Below are positions 53,251 to 62,742 of a stretch of 64,000 nucleotides of DNA, piece after piece. The notes beneath the pieces were generated by a model. It saw nothing but the letters and a program-made list of their open reading frames with translations. It did no database searches and was not told the origin of the DNA. Position numbers and translations under genes: made by a program. This stretch comes from Rheum nobile (lineage: Eukaryota; Streptophyta; Magnoliopsida; Caryophyllales; Polygonaceae): the NCBI GenBank assembly GCA_027886185.1, contig WOAB01000109.1, forward strand, positions 8,474,501 to 8,538,500. The letters run 5' to 3'. The first letter of the stretch is position 1; the number at the start of each line of letters is the position of its first letter.

Positions 53251-54981
53251 TTATGATGCCTCGGGCTTGTCGCCTTTGCTTTCCTTGGCATGTCGCTTAG
53301 CCGCGGAGTATGTGTTCCCGCATATGTCGGATCCGCCTGAAATGCTATTGACAATTTTCGTATGGACAGGAGATGGGGATTTGTTATGTTTTACCTGATC
53401 TCGGCGTTCCATGGTGGCTTTTGCCCGTTCCGAGATGACGTCGCGTATGAGCCCCTGTGAGAGCAGCCTAGCGACCTCTTTTCGCAGGGCGATGCACTCG
53501 TCGGTCGAATGACCATGGTCGCCGTGGAATTCACACCATCGACTCATGTCCTTCTTGACGTCCGGGCGGTCGCTCTTTCGGGGCCATCTTACGTCTTTTC
53601 TATACTTGTCAAAACTCTTGACGAGCTCCGACATTGAAACGTTGAATTTATAAGACTGGACCCTAGGAGGCAACGCAGAACCGTCCCTCTATTCCTGTGA
53701 CCTATCTTGGAGAGAATTTACCTGATTTGATTCGTTTCGATTACGAGAATAGGGATGTGGGCGTCTGTCTCGACGATTTTCGGAGGAATGTTTGCGATCG
53801 GATGGATCGGGTCCGCGTGAGGCTTTATGCGACTCACGGTCTTCTTCCAGCCTTACCTCGGCCATAGTTTTGGCCTGAACATCTTCGAAACTTTTGCATG
53901 GATACTTGGTAATCTCGTCGTAGAGATTGTTGTCTTTGACCAGGCCTTGTCGGAATGCTTCGATAGACGTTGTGACGTCACAGTGGGGGATCCCCACTTT
54001 CTCTTTGTTGTACCTGTTAAGATAATTTCGGAGAGGTTCATTGTATCTTTGTGTGACTCGGTAGAGGTCACTCGATTGTTTCTCATGCTTCCGACTGCTG
54101 GCGAACTGGCTCTTAAAAGAGTTGACCAGGTCCGCAAATGATGCGATCGCTCCCTGAGGCAAACGCATAAACCAAGTTAGTGCGGGGCCCGCGAGGGTCG
54201 TGCCAAAGCTTTTGCACATGACAGCCTCGCGGCTCTCCCTTGAAACAGATGCAGCCATTAGTTTTTGTTTATAGAGAGAGATATGGTCATCTGGATCGGT
54301 GGTGTCGTCGAATGTCGCCATGTTGGGGAGATGGAACTTCTTGGGGATCTCGACCCTTGCGATTTCTTCGACGAACGGGAATTCTTCGAATCCGTCGGAC
54401 GCTTCTCTCTCGATCAGTTGCGGGACTCCTGGGAGCCTGTTGAAACGATCGTCGATCGCCTTCATGTGTCGGTCGAGCGTTTGCTGAAAAAGGGCCATGA
54501 CATTTGGCGGACTGGCAACCTGTGTTTCGTCGATTCGGGCCCTAACAGACCCGATCGGTGTAGGAAATGTGACATGGTTAGTCGAAAATGGACTAGCAAA
54601 AGGAGTTCGAGATGTACCCTCAGCGTGTCCGGGACGTCGTATGTTGGGAGGCGTTGGCTCGATATAGTCCATGTCGAGGCGCGTTCGGGCGCCGCCGTGG
54701 GCGGGCGCGTTCCTAGATCCTGAGACCACTGATTGTACCTGCGACTTAAGAGACTCGTTCTCACGGGTTAGTTGCGCAATCTCGGCTTCAGATTGGATTG
54801 ACAAAGCGGCTAGGGCTTCGGTCTTCTGATGTTGCTGGGCTAGTTCCTCTTAAAGGGCGGCCATTTTCTGAGAGAGTTCTTGGAACTGGGTTGGAGTAGG
54901 ATTTTCGGTTGGGTTTTCTGTGGTTTGGGTTTCGTCTTCGAGACGTAGTTCTTGGTTGTCAGTAGGAGGGTCAATAGCCAT
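53251..54981 (-). pseudogene. Element H gag
   Basis: ATG at 54981 (MAIDPPTDNQELRLED) starts a frame broken by TAA at 54850-54852 and TAG at 53689-53691. It has a coiled-coil N-terminus (QSEAEIAQLTRENESLKSQV) and a capsid region typical of Tat gag (IPKKFHLPNMATFDDTTDPDDHI, WFMRLPQGAIASFADLVNSF, YRVTQRYNEPLRNYLNRYN). The C-terminal nucleocapsid has CEFHGDHGHSTDEC, a zinc-knuckle variant used by Tat elements. Confidence 0.85.
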
Positions 54982-55015
54982 GGTTGGAAGATTCCGGAAA
55001 GGTGATCGACAAGTT

Positions 55016-55033
55016 GCCCCACGGTGGGCGCCA
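55016..55033 (-). other. Primer-binding site of element H
   Basis: On the minus strand TGGCGCCCACCGTGGGGC lies three bases past the LTR end. This site is characteristic of Tat-lineage elements. Confidence 0.9.
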
Positions 55034-55036
55034 AAT

Positions 55037-55710
55037 TGTTTTGGGACGAAAAGATCGGACGACCTAAATCGCCTTAGACGGGGTAACTAGTCGACTGGAC
55101 GATAGGAAACAATCCAAACCAAGTAAATAATAGATAAACAAGAAATAAATATGTAATAACAAGACAATTTTATTAGATGTCGTGTGAATCGGATTGAATC
55201 GTGATACAACTTATCGTAATAAAACCAGAGATCGAGTGGGACTCGACCGGTAACTTATGAGTGGCGACCGGCAGGGGTCAGACGTAGGTAACCATTTTTA
55301 GAGCTAGATGGGCCGCGAGAGTGCTATTCTGGTGAGTTATCTCCGTAAGAAAGCGTGTCCCTAGCGTAGTTGTGAGAGTTGAATTTTTATCTTCCTTGTC
55401 GTCCCAATATGGTAAGTCCATTTACTCTTTGTGACCGTTGTGCTCCTTCGATATCTTTGTCTTCTATGCTGGACGTAATGGAGAAGATTTCGCCATTAAA
55501 TTGCTGGTAATGGTGGTGGTTTAAGTGTTGTAGACGTTGCATGATTCGGGCATTAAATGCGTGGCGGGATCTTCGCGACCCTGTCGGATGACGCTCGACC
55601 AGAGAAGTCTTGTCGGCTTTTCTGGGCTTTCATTGTTTGGCCTTCCGAATGGCGATGGGCTTGGGCTCGATCGAGGGTCTGATTTTTTTTTGGAGAATCC
55701 AGGCCCAACA
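55037..55710 (-). repeat. 5' LTR of element H
   Basis: 674 bp, the partner of 45610-46286, with the same TGTTTTGGG...CCCAACA ends. The target duplication cctac follows at 55711-55715. Confidence 0.92.
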
Positions 55711-55715
55711 CCTAC

Positions 55716-56920
55716 AACGGCTTCAATCAGTCATAGAGAGTCGTCAGGGATACGTGTCACACCGCGATCATTCCGCTCTGCGAGCAAATCCTAACGACTA
55801 TGACACCGGCTCCGACCGCGACAATGTTCATCAAGGTGAGTTTTCTGAACCATACGATTTTGATGACAGGTATGCATCTCGACGCACCCAGCGCCGCGTT
55901 CAAGGCTCAGCATATCACAAAATCCGATTCCGCGAAGCCGGGTTAGTCGCTGTGACGCCGCGAAGACCCAGTCGCCGTCCCAGTGGGCACAAGCAACGCG
56001 ATGAGGCCGATTTCGAGACGCCAACTACCCAGCCACGAGGCTATGATGTGCGTGACCACCTACGACATCAAAGTGCTCGGACGCCACGCTACGGGTCCGA
56101 TGGCTACGCGTCAATCATACCCAGAGTCCAGGACGACTTCGATGATGAGGAAGTTGAAGAATCAGGTATGATAAATTCTGGCTATTCTTACCCCCCTCTT
56201 GGAGATCCACTTGAATTGCAGGAACACCCTTCAGATTGGATTCCTCCACCGCGTCTCAAAGCACAAAGAGATTGCGATCATGGCAGTGTCGGCGAGCGCC
56301 ACGATGTCATGCCCAGAGATGTCCGCCAAGCCGATCATGGCACCCATCCGCGACAGCGTCAAAGCGATGACGCCTACGCACCCAGGGAAGATTTTGCTCG
56401 CAGCGAACCTCAATAAGAACGCGAGAGGCTTCGCCATGCACGCATTGAATATCCTGGCGTCCGCGCCTATGAGAACCCTCTCTATGACGCCGCGCCACAC
56501 AATGGGCCATTGCAAGCCCCTACCCAACCTCGATACCAAAGACACGAAGTCAAGGTAAAAATCGAGCATTTTTATGGTGAATACAACCCTTCTGTTTTTC
56601 TTGAATGGGTGCAGGCTGCGGAGTACACACTTCGCTATTGTCGAGTGCCACCTGAGGAGCATGTCGACGCCGCGACACTTCACTTCCGCGGAGCAGCCAG
56701 AGTGTGGTGGCATCGTTTTGAGGATGACTGCGTGCGTCGCCACCGAACAAGGGTCACCGAATGGCACCAACTCGTGTACGTGATGACCAAGAAATATGTG
56801 CCTCCAGATTACAGAAATCAAATGAGAATGGAGATAGCCATGGCTCGTCAAGGCTCGTCAAGGCACCAACTCGTGTACGTGATGACCAAGAAATATGTTT
56901 CCTCATGATAGCTAGAGGAC
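55716..56920 (+). pseudogene. Element G gag, middle part
   Basis: One plus-strand frame runs on to 58000 with stops at 56414-56416, 56906-56908 and 56909-56911. It has a charged Arg/Asp-rich region, then the chromovirus capsid block (KIEHFYGEYNPSVFLEWVQ, HFRGAARVWWHRFEDD, YVPPDYRNQM). A 38-bp segment (caactcgtgtacgtgatgac...) occurs twice, at 56764-56801 and 56863-56900, giving HQLVYVMTKKYV twice. This local duplication has displaced part of the normal capsid sequence. Confidence 0.8.
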
Positions 56921-58000
56921 ATGTATTACAAGGCAAACATAAGCGTTGCACCATCGACTTTGAGGACCAAGTTTCTAAGTGGCCTGAACGCGCGAATCCG
57001 CGACCAGCTTAAGATCTTGACCATCAAGGATCTCAACACGTTGACCCACACGGCGATGCAGGTCCACAACCAGCTCGCGCGTCGAAAGCAGTCCTCTTGG
57101 CAAAATCAAGGTCAACGAAGGTATGATCCTAACCCTAGTCCATCCCTTACTACTGATGTGCGTGCTCCAATCTCAGACGCGAAGAATGCGACGCCCAATT
57201 CCACGGCCTCTCCCACGACCGCGCCAAAGGTCCACTCCCAGGGCAATGATCGCGCATGTGACATGGAATGCTTCAAGTGTGGAGGGCGCGGCCACTACCA
57301 ACGAGATTGTCCAAACAACAAGAAGGTCCTCTTCTCCACAAATGCCGTGGGATATGAGTCTTACGAGGAGGAGGAGACCCAGCTTGAGACAATTAAAGAA
57401 GGATTCGAAGAAGACCGCGAGGCCGCTTATGCGTGTAAGGCTGTCGCGCTCCATGCAAGCACACCATTGAGCCTAGTCACGCGGCGCCTCCTCACCGTCA
57501 AGGAAAAAAGCCTTGTCGATCAGCGCGAGAACCTCTTTCACACGCATTGCCAGGTCCAGATGGCGTCCCTTAGTGTCATCATCGATGGAGGAAGCTGTTG
57601 CAACATCGTCAATGAGAAGGTGGTTAACCATCTCCGCCTGCCGACAACGCCTCATCCACAACCTTATGACCTACAATGGCTATCTTCAAGCTCAGGTAAC
57701 ACTGTCTCACGACAGTGTCTTATTACCTTTTCCATTGGTCAATACAATGACAAACTTTTATTTGATGTGATTGCAATGGATGCCACCCATCTCTTGCTTG
57801 GGCATCCATGGCAGTTCGATCGTCGCGTGCTTCATGATGGGTATCTAAACATCTATGTGTTGACCTACCACGGGACTTACCAATGTCTCCACATGAGATT
57901 TTCCAGGAGCAGGTGGAGCGAGATCGCCATAAGGATTTGCAATCGACCAAGACCGCGGACACAGTACAGCGACCCAACTCCATATCTGGCGCGTCTTTAA
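56921..58000 (+). pseudogene. Element G nucleocapsid and protease
   Basis: The plus-strand frame has FLSGLNARIRDQLKI (end of capsid), a CCHC knuckle (CFKCGGRGHYQRDC, near 57270-57312) and a protease with SVIIDGGSCCNIV as active site (D-G-G, usual for this chromovirus group) and LLLGHPWQFDRRVLHDG. It then loses similarity and ends at 58000. A frame change follows near 57890. Confidence 0.85.
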
Positions 58001-58513
58001 CAACCCCAAACCCTGGCAAACGAAGGACGCATCCTCCATCAGGCCAACACAGCGCGTCCCATAACAACGCGCCCAAGGATTGCACGCGTTGTAGAGACAC
58101 TGGGAGTACCGCACCACCGAGCACTGTGTTGCAGGGCAATTATGCCCACTATGTGCTTCTCGCCCGACCAAGGGACTTCAATGCCCGTTTGAACAGCAAA
58201 GTGCCTTCTTCCCTGTTCGTGCCAACTCCAGGCTTGCACTGCGTACACATCGGCACACCTTTGCCACCAGCTTTCGCCGCGTTGCAAGCGGAGTTCACCG
58301 CAGAATTGACAGAGGCGCCTCCAAACGCACTACCACCCTTGTGTAGCCTTCCACAGACAATCAACTGGGTGAATGGTGCCTATCTGCCACATCGCGGCCG
58401 CCGTCGATTCGTGTTCGACACCGGAGACCTCCATTGGGTGCACTTGTACGAGTATATGGAGCACAAGAGCAATGTTGGTGAAGCGGGGACGCTTCACAGC
58501 CAAGTGGGGAGGG
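58001..58513 (+). pseudogene. Element G: protease-RT linker joined to pol tail (deletion of RT to integrase)
   Basis: The frame covering 57883-58545 has linker text (LPPAFAALQAEFTAELTEAP, LPPLCSLPQTINWV...) followed by GRRRFVFDTGDLHWVHL, the integrase C-terminal strand. It then jumps to GEAGTLHSQVG, the last part of the tail. RT, RNase H and most of integrase, about 3 kb in full-length relatives, are missing. The purine tract aagtggggaggg (58502-58513) and the LTR follow at once. Confidence 0.75.
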
Positions 58514-59332
58514 TGATGCGACTCTGCCCTCCATGGAGGCTATAGAACAAGAAGCCATGACCGTGAGCTCAGAAGGGCCAAGTACGAAGACCACGATCTT
58601 TGTCATACTACTTGCATCGAGTACAGAGACCGCGAGCCTTCGTCATACTTCTCGCATCTGGTACAGAGACCGCGATCTCCTTCAAGCGTCTCCAGCCAAG
58701 GCCAGGGATCGCGTTCTATCTCAAGATCCTCGCCTCCAGCCCAGTCCAGAGATCGCGTTCTATCTCAAGATCCTCGCCATCATCATTGAACACGTTCTTT
58801 GAATTACTTTGTATTTATTGAACATAATTATTTTCAGTATTTTCTTTTGGGTGTGTGTTCCACGCGTGTCGCGTGGGCCAGCCCATTAAGTGAGACTCGG
58901 CCCATCTGAGTCCCGCTATCTCCTATAAAAGGTCATCTTGACCTTCTGTATTAGGTTACGTCTAATTTGAATCAAGGCTTAAGTTTGAGAGCATATGGCC
59001 TCCTTCCTTTGATTGGACGTCAAACACATCTCTATCTTCTCATCTCCTTCACTCTGCCACCGACGCTACGACAATCGCTTGATTCTTCAAGCCAAGTCTT
59101 CCTTTGTATCTCTCTTTACTCCGTTGCCGACGCTACGGCTTAAGACTTGTCTTTTCAAGTCATCTATCCCTCCAACAATCGCTTTCGCCATCGCAATACC
59201 ACCATCCATCATCGCGTTCATCTACCCATGCGAGGCCACCAACACCGCGTTCCACTCATCCAACCACTGAAGAGACTTGCGCGACTTCCCACCAAGTTCA
59301 TCGATCCGACATTCACAAGCAGGAACGCATCA
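58514..59332 (+). repeat. 3' LTR of element G
   Basis: 819 bp, same length as the 5' LTR, from TGATGCGACT to GGAACGCATCA. Substitutions are scattered. The target duplication gacat follows. Confidence 0.9.
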
Positions 59333-59337
59333 GACAT

Positions 59338-60133
59338 CCTCGCCCGGACGTATGCCAATCCCTCCAAGGGGCATATCAACCAACTGAAGGACAAGCTCCG
59401 CACAATCAGCAAAAACACTCAGTCCATCTCGGAGTTTATACAATCCATCTCCTCCACGGCTGACCTGCTCGCCTCCCTTGGCAAACCCGTTGACGATGAC
59501 GATCTCGTCTATTATGTGCTGCAAGGTCTGGACAGCGCCTATCAACCCATCATCGACGCCATCAAGGCTCGCTACTCCACCATCCTCTTCGATGAGCTTC
59601 ATGAAAAGCTTATTGTCAAAGAATTGGAACTCAAGTCTCTGGCTTCCTCCTCGAGTGCTTCTGCCATTGCTCTTAATGCTCAATCCCGTCCCAAATATAA
59701 CCGCTCTCGTCCCCACTACTCTCCTCGTCCCCAGCAGCCTCACAACACCAACAACTCCCGCCCACCTCTCTTGCCTACTCCAAACCAATCCTGTCCTTTT
59801 CTCGGCAAATGTCAATGGTGCCAAGAATCCGGCCATGTCGTCGGCTTCTGCCCCATCTTCTACCAACAATATCCAGCTGCTCGCCCTCCCCCTCTCACAA
59901 ACAATCCCAATCCCCCACAAGCAAACGTAGCCATTCCCGGGGCAACCGATCCATCCTACCTCGTCGATAGTGGCGCCACCCATCATGTCACTACCGATCT
60001 CAACAATTTGTCGCTCCACTACCCGTACAATGGACCGAACGAGCTTTTTATGGGCAGTAGTGAAGGTTTGAAAATCACACACTCTGGCACTCTTAATCTA
60101 AAGTCATCTGCACAAGTTTTTTCAACTTTCTAA
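59338..60133 (+). pseudogene. Element F gag end and protease start
   Basis: The frame continues gag from 43673: LARTYANPSKGHINQLKDKL, FIQSISSTADLLASLGKPVD, DLVYYVLQGLDSAYQPIIDA (the copia UBN2-type gag core). A CCHC variant follows (CQWCQESGHVVGFC), then protease YLVDSGATHHVTTDLNNL with an intact D-S-G. The frame shifts at about 60110-60133. Confidence 0.85.
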
Positions 60134-60363
60134 TGCTCTCTGTGTTCCTACAATGACCAAAAATATCATCTATGTTTCTCAAATTGCTTCTCAATTAAAT
60201 TGTGGTGTCACTTTCTTACTAAATTCCTTTGTTGTAAAGAGTCTAGCAACAAGGTCACACAATAACTAAAGGACCCTGCATTGGAGGCGTTTACATCTGG
60301 TCGTCGACGTCACCCACCGTCTCCACCGCCACCCTCTCTTCCTCTGCATCCTGGCATCATAAA
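60134..60363 (+). pseudogene. Element F protease end and pre-integrase region, frameshifted
   Basis: Text such as VPTMTKNIIYVSQIASQLNCGV (another frame) continues copia protease. Several frame changes and stops precede the pre-integrase motif that starts at 60364. There is no open frame across it. Confidence 0.65.
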
Positions 60364-61350
60364 TTGGGGCACCCCTCTACCGCCACCTTCAAGTCCATTC
60401 ACAATCTCCTCAATCTCGGCTCCTCCTATTTTTCACAATCTGATTGCACATCTTGCCAGATCAATAAGAGCCACAAGCTCCCATTTCATAATTCAACACT
60501 TTGTTCCTCTTATTTTCTTGAAATAATATTTTCTTATGTATGGACCTCTCCGGTTTTATCGTATGATGGTTACAAGTATTATGTGATTTTTGTTGATCAT
60601 TTTACTAGATATGTGTGGCTCTATCCTCTCAAGCGAAAATCTGATGTTCATTCCACATTTATCAAATTTCGGTCCTTAGTGGAAATTTTTTTCAAAAACA
60701 AAATCAAATTTTTTTATTCTGATAATGGTGGAGAATTTATGGCTTTAAATAATTTTCTAAGTACAAATGGAATAAGTTATTTTACATCACCCCCACATAC
60801 ACCCGAACACAATGGAATTTCAGAACGCAAACATCGCCACATTGTTGAAACGGGTCTAGCTTTACTTAGTTACTCTGGGGTGCCACTTGATTTATGGCCT
60901 CACGCCTTACTCACAGCCGTATATTTAATAAATCGCCTACCATCACCCACCATCCAAAATAATTCACCTTACTCCTTGATTTTTAATAAAAGTGTAGATT
61001 ACTCTAACTTTAAGAGTTTTGGATGTTTGTGTTTTTCATGGTTAAAACCGTATACTGCTCATAAATTAGAATCCAGGTCTATTGTATGTGTTTTTGTAGG
61101 GTACTCAAGCAATCAAAATGCATTCTACTGCATGGACCCAAAAACAAGGCGGATATACACATCTCGCCGCGTTAAATTTATTGAGTCAGGATTTCCATAC
61201 AAAAAGCCAAGCCCACCTACAAATTCCCAACCACCTATCGCTGAGTGGGCTGATATCTCGGTACCTATTATCCATCCACAAGGCCCACAATCCACAACAA
61301 CCAATCCCACCCATTCCGTAACCAATTCCCCAAATTCCTCCCATGCAGGC
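60364..61350 (+). pseudogene. Element F integrase
   Basis: The frame starts in the pre-integrase zinc region (GHPSTATFKSIHNLL, CTSCQINKSHKLPF). It runs through the copia integrase core: FVDHFTRYVWLYPLKRKSDV, SDNGGEFMALNNF (second Asp) and HTPEHNGISERKHRHIVETG (Glu). The first catalytic Asp, normally in xDxW, appears as Tyr in SYVWTSPV. It continues to the C-terminal GCLCFSWLKPYTAHKLE and FVGYSSNQNAFYC blocks and a long Ser/Pro/Thr linker. It is open but probably inactive. Confidence 0.85.
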
Positions 61351-61559
61351 CCTATTCTATCGGTCTCTGGAGACCAACCCACTCCCACTAAATCCGCCAC
61401 TCACCCACCTGCCAGCCCACATACTTCGGCCTCTCCTATGAGGCCCACTCCCACAATTAACACTCTTCCAACCTCCTCATCCGAAATTGCCTCCTCTAGC
61501 CCACTTAACCCTAACCTCTCCCCCATACAACCCCTAACTATGCCTCCTCTGCCTCAATT

Positions 61560-62128
61560 CATTCCCGAACGTGGAATTATCACTTGCTCTAAAAACAATA
61601 TCTCCAAGCCTATCCACAAACTCAATCTCTCTGCCAATCTCAACCATCCTATAGAACCAAAATCCATCACCCAAGCACTCAAGGATCCCTCGTGGAGGTC
61701 AGCAATGCAACTCGAGTTCGATGCCCTTTGTCACAACAATACGTGGACACTTGTTCCACCCTCACCATCTCAGAACCTTGTCGGATGCAAGTGGATCTAT
61801 CGTATCAAATATCACCCGGATGGCTCGGTGGATCGCTTCAAGGCCCGATTGGTGGCCAAAGGCTTCTATCAACGACCGGGATGTGACTACCATGAAACAT
61901 TCATCCCATCGTCAAACCCGTCACCGTTCGTGTTGTCCTCACTCTAGCAGTATCTAAAGGATGGAAGCTCCGACAACTCGACATCAACAACGCCTTTCTT
62001 CAAGGCACTCTTCATGATGAGGTCTATGTGAGTCAGCCGCCTGGCTTCCTTGACCCCGCTCGACCAAACCATGTGTGCAAGCTCAATCGAGCCTTGTACG
62101 GACTCAAGCAAGCACCACGGGCTCTCCG
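61560..62128 (+). pseudogene. Element F reverse transcriptase, N-terminal part
   Basis: In frame with integrase, RT begins at EPKSITQALKDPSWRSAMQ and goes on to NNTWTLVPP, VGCKWIYRIKYHPDGSVDRFKARLVAKGF and YHETFIPS. A frameshift near 61915 precedes WKLRQLDINNAFLQGTLHDEVY and LNRALYGLKQAPRA. The text breaks off at 62128, before the YVDD catalytic block. Confidence 0.85.
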
Positions 62129-62480
62129 CCGCCCGCCTGCGAGCTACTACGAGCAGCAATGCCGGTCTTCTTCTTCTTCCTTCAAATCCTCTTGCACTGT
62201 CTCCAACGCCGACTTCCGCTCCTACTACTCCACCCTCAACCCGATCTCTCCTCGAACCTTCTGCAAACATCACCTCCCCCCTCTTCCTCCTCCTATATCC
62301 AGAACCTTCCCATCTGGCGATCAATCGCGCCGCCGCCACCCCTTCTAACCTTACAGAGGTTCAATTTTGTTTAATTTTCTGTGGAAACTGGACTGAATCG
62401 ATCGAATTTCGGAGATTGATTGCTTGTGAAAACTTTTGTTGGGAAATTCGAAGAACGAGAAGATAGACGGTGATTGGATT
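62129..62480 (+). other. Unassigned stretch between elements F and I; possible captured 5' exon
   Basis: The sequence changes abruptly after YGLKQAPRA. It is Ser/Pro/Leu-rich in every plus frame and C/T-rich up to 62350, then AT-rich. One frame (about 62129-62348) resembles an organelle-targeting presequence in composition (Arg/Ser-rich, few acidic residues). I do not recognise a family; it may be host sequence or an LTR part of I. Confidence 0.3.
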
Positions 62481-62682
62481 AATAACTGATATATGTAAAA
62501 ATTAAATTAGTCAAAGATTGTCCTAGTCTTAAGGCATTTGTTAGTCTGTTACTAGAGTGTTGTTAGTGCCTCATTTTGTGGAGTTAGTTTAGGCAGCCGT
62601 TCTTCACTTCCTCTCTGTATATATATTCTTGTAAATGTATTCAATAAGGTAAGCATCCATTTACTCCATTTCTCAATTTCTA
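62481..62682 (+). repeat. Probable 5' LTR part of element I
   Basis: AT-rich sequence with a TATA-like gtatatatattc (62618-62629) ends just before a tRNA-Met type PBS. The start is not defined, because the partner LTR lies outside the window. Confidence 0.5.
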
Positions 62683-62684
62683 TA

Positions 62685-62697
62685 TGGTATCAGAGCC
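62685..62697 (+). other. Primer-binding site of element I
   Basis: tggtatcagagcc is a full match to the tRNA-Met type site. Confidence 0.85.
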
Positions 62698-62742
62698 ATA
62701 ATTTTTCTTTTTCTTTTTCCACTGCTTCCTGCTACGCCCCTC

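Larger units (their letters stand above)
45610..55710 (-). mobile_element. Element H: Tat-lineage Ty3/gypsy element with antisense accessory gene
   Basis: A 10.1-kb element on the minus strand with LTRs 45610-46286 and 55037-55710 and perfect target duplication CCTAC. The order is PBS of the TGGCGCCCACCGTGGGGC type, gag, protease, RT, RNase H, a second (archaeal-like) RNase H, integrase, a long 3' internal region holding a plus-strand gene, and a purine tract. The dual RNase H and long 3' region are hallmarks of the Tat lineage (Grande, Ogre, Retand relatives). Only isolated stops and one or two frameshifts break it. Confidence 0.92.
43679..59332 (+). mobile_element. Element G: chromovirus (CRM/Galadriel-like), pol deleted, nested in F
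   Basis: Two 819-bp LTRs (43679-44497 and 58514-59332) flanked by GACAT enclose a PBS (TGGCATCAGAGCC), leader, gag split by H, CCHC knuckle and protease. A short spacer then joins the last few codons of the pol tail, so RT, RNase H and integrase are missing. The protease motif IIDGGSC and the tail EAGTLHSQVG match the chromovirus group that includes J. Confidence 0.9.
43018..62128 (+). mobile_element. Element F: Ty1/copia element split by G, truncated at both ends
   Basis: The plus-strand order is LTR end (to about 43250), PBS, gag (43335-43673 and 59338-60133), protease/pre-integrase remnants, integrase, and RT up to YGLKQAPRA (62128), where unrelated sequence begins. The order gag-protease-integrase-RT identifies Ty1/copia. 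The LTR start was lost at the border with D and the 3' end at 62128. Confidence 0.85.

Noticed and set aside
56231..56851. Minus-strand ORF of 206 codons opposite gag of G
   Set aside because: The plus strand holds the chromovirus capsid frame. The minus frame has no recognisable domain.
59330..60082. Minus-strand ORF of 250 codons opposite gag of F
   Set aside because: It is a shadow of the copia gag-protease frame, which has clear domains on the plus strand.
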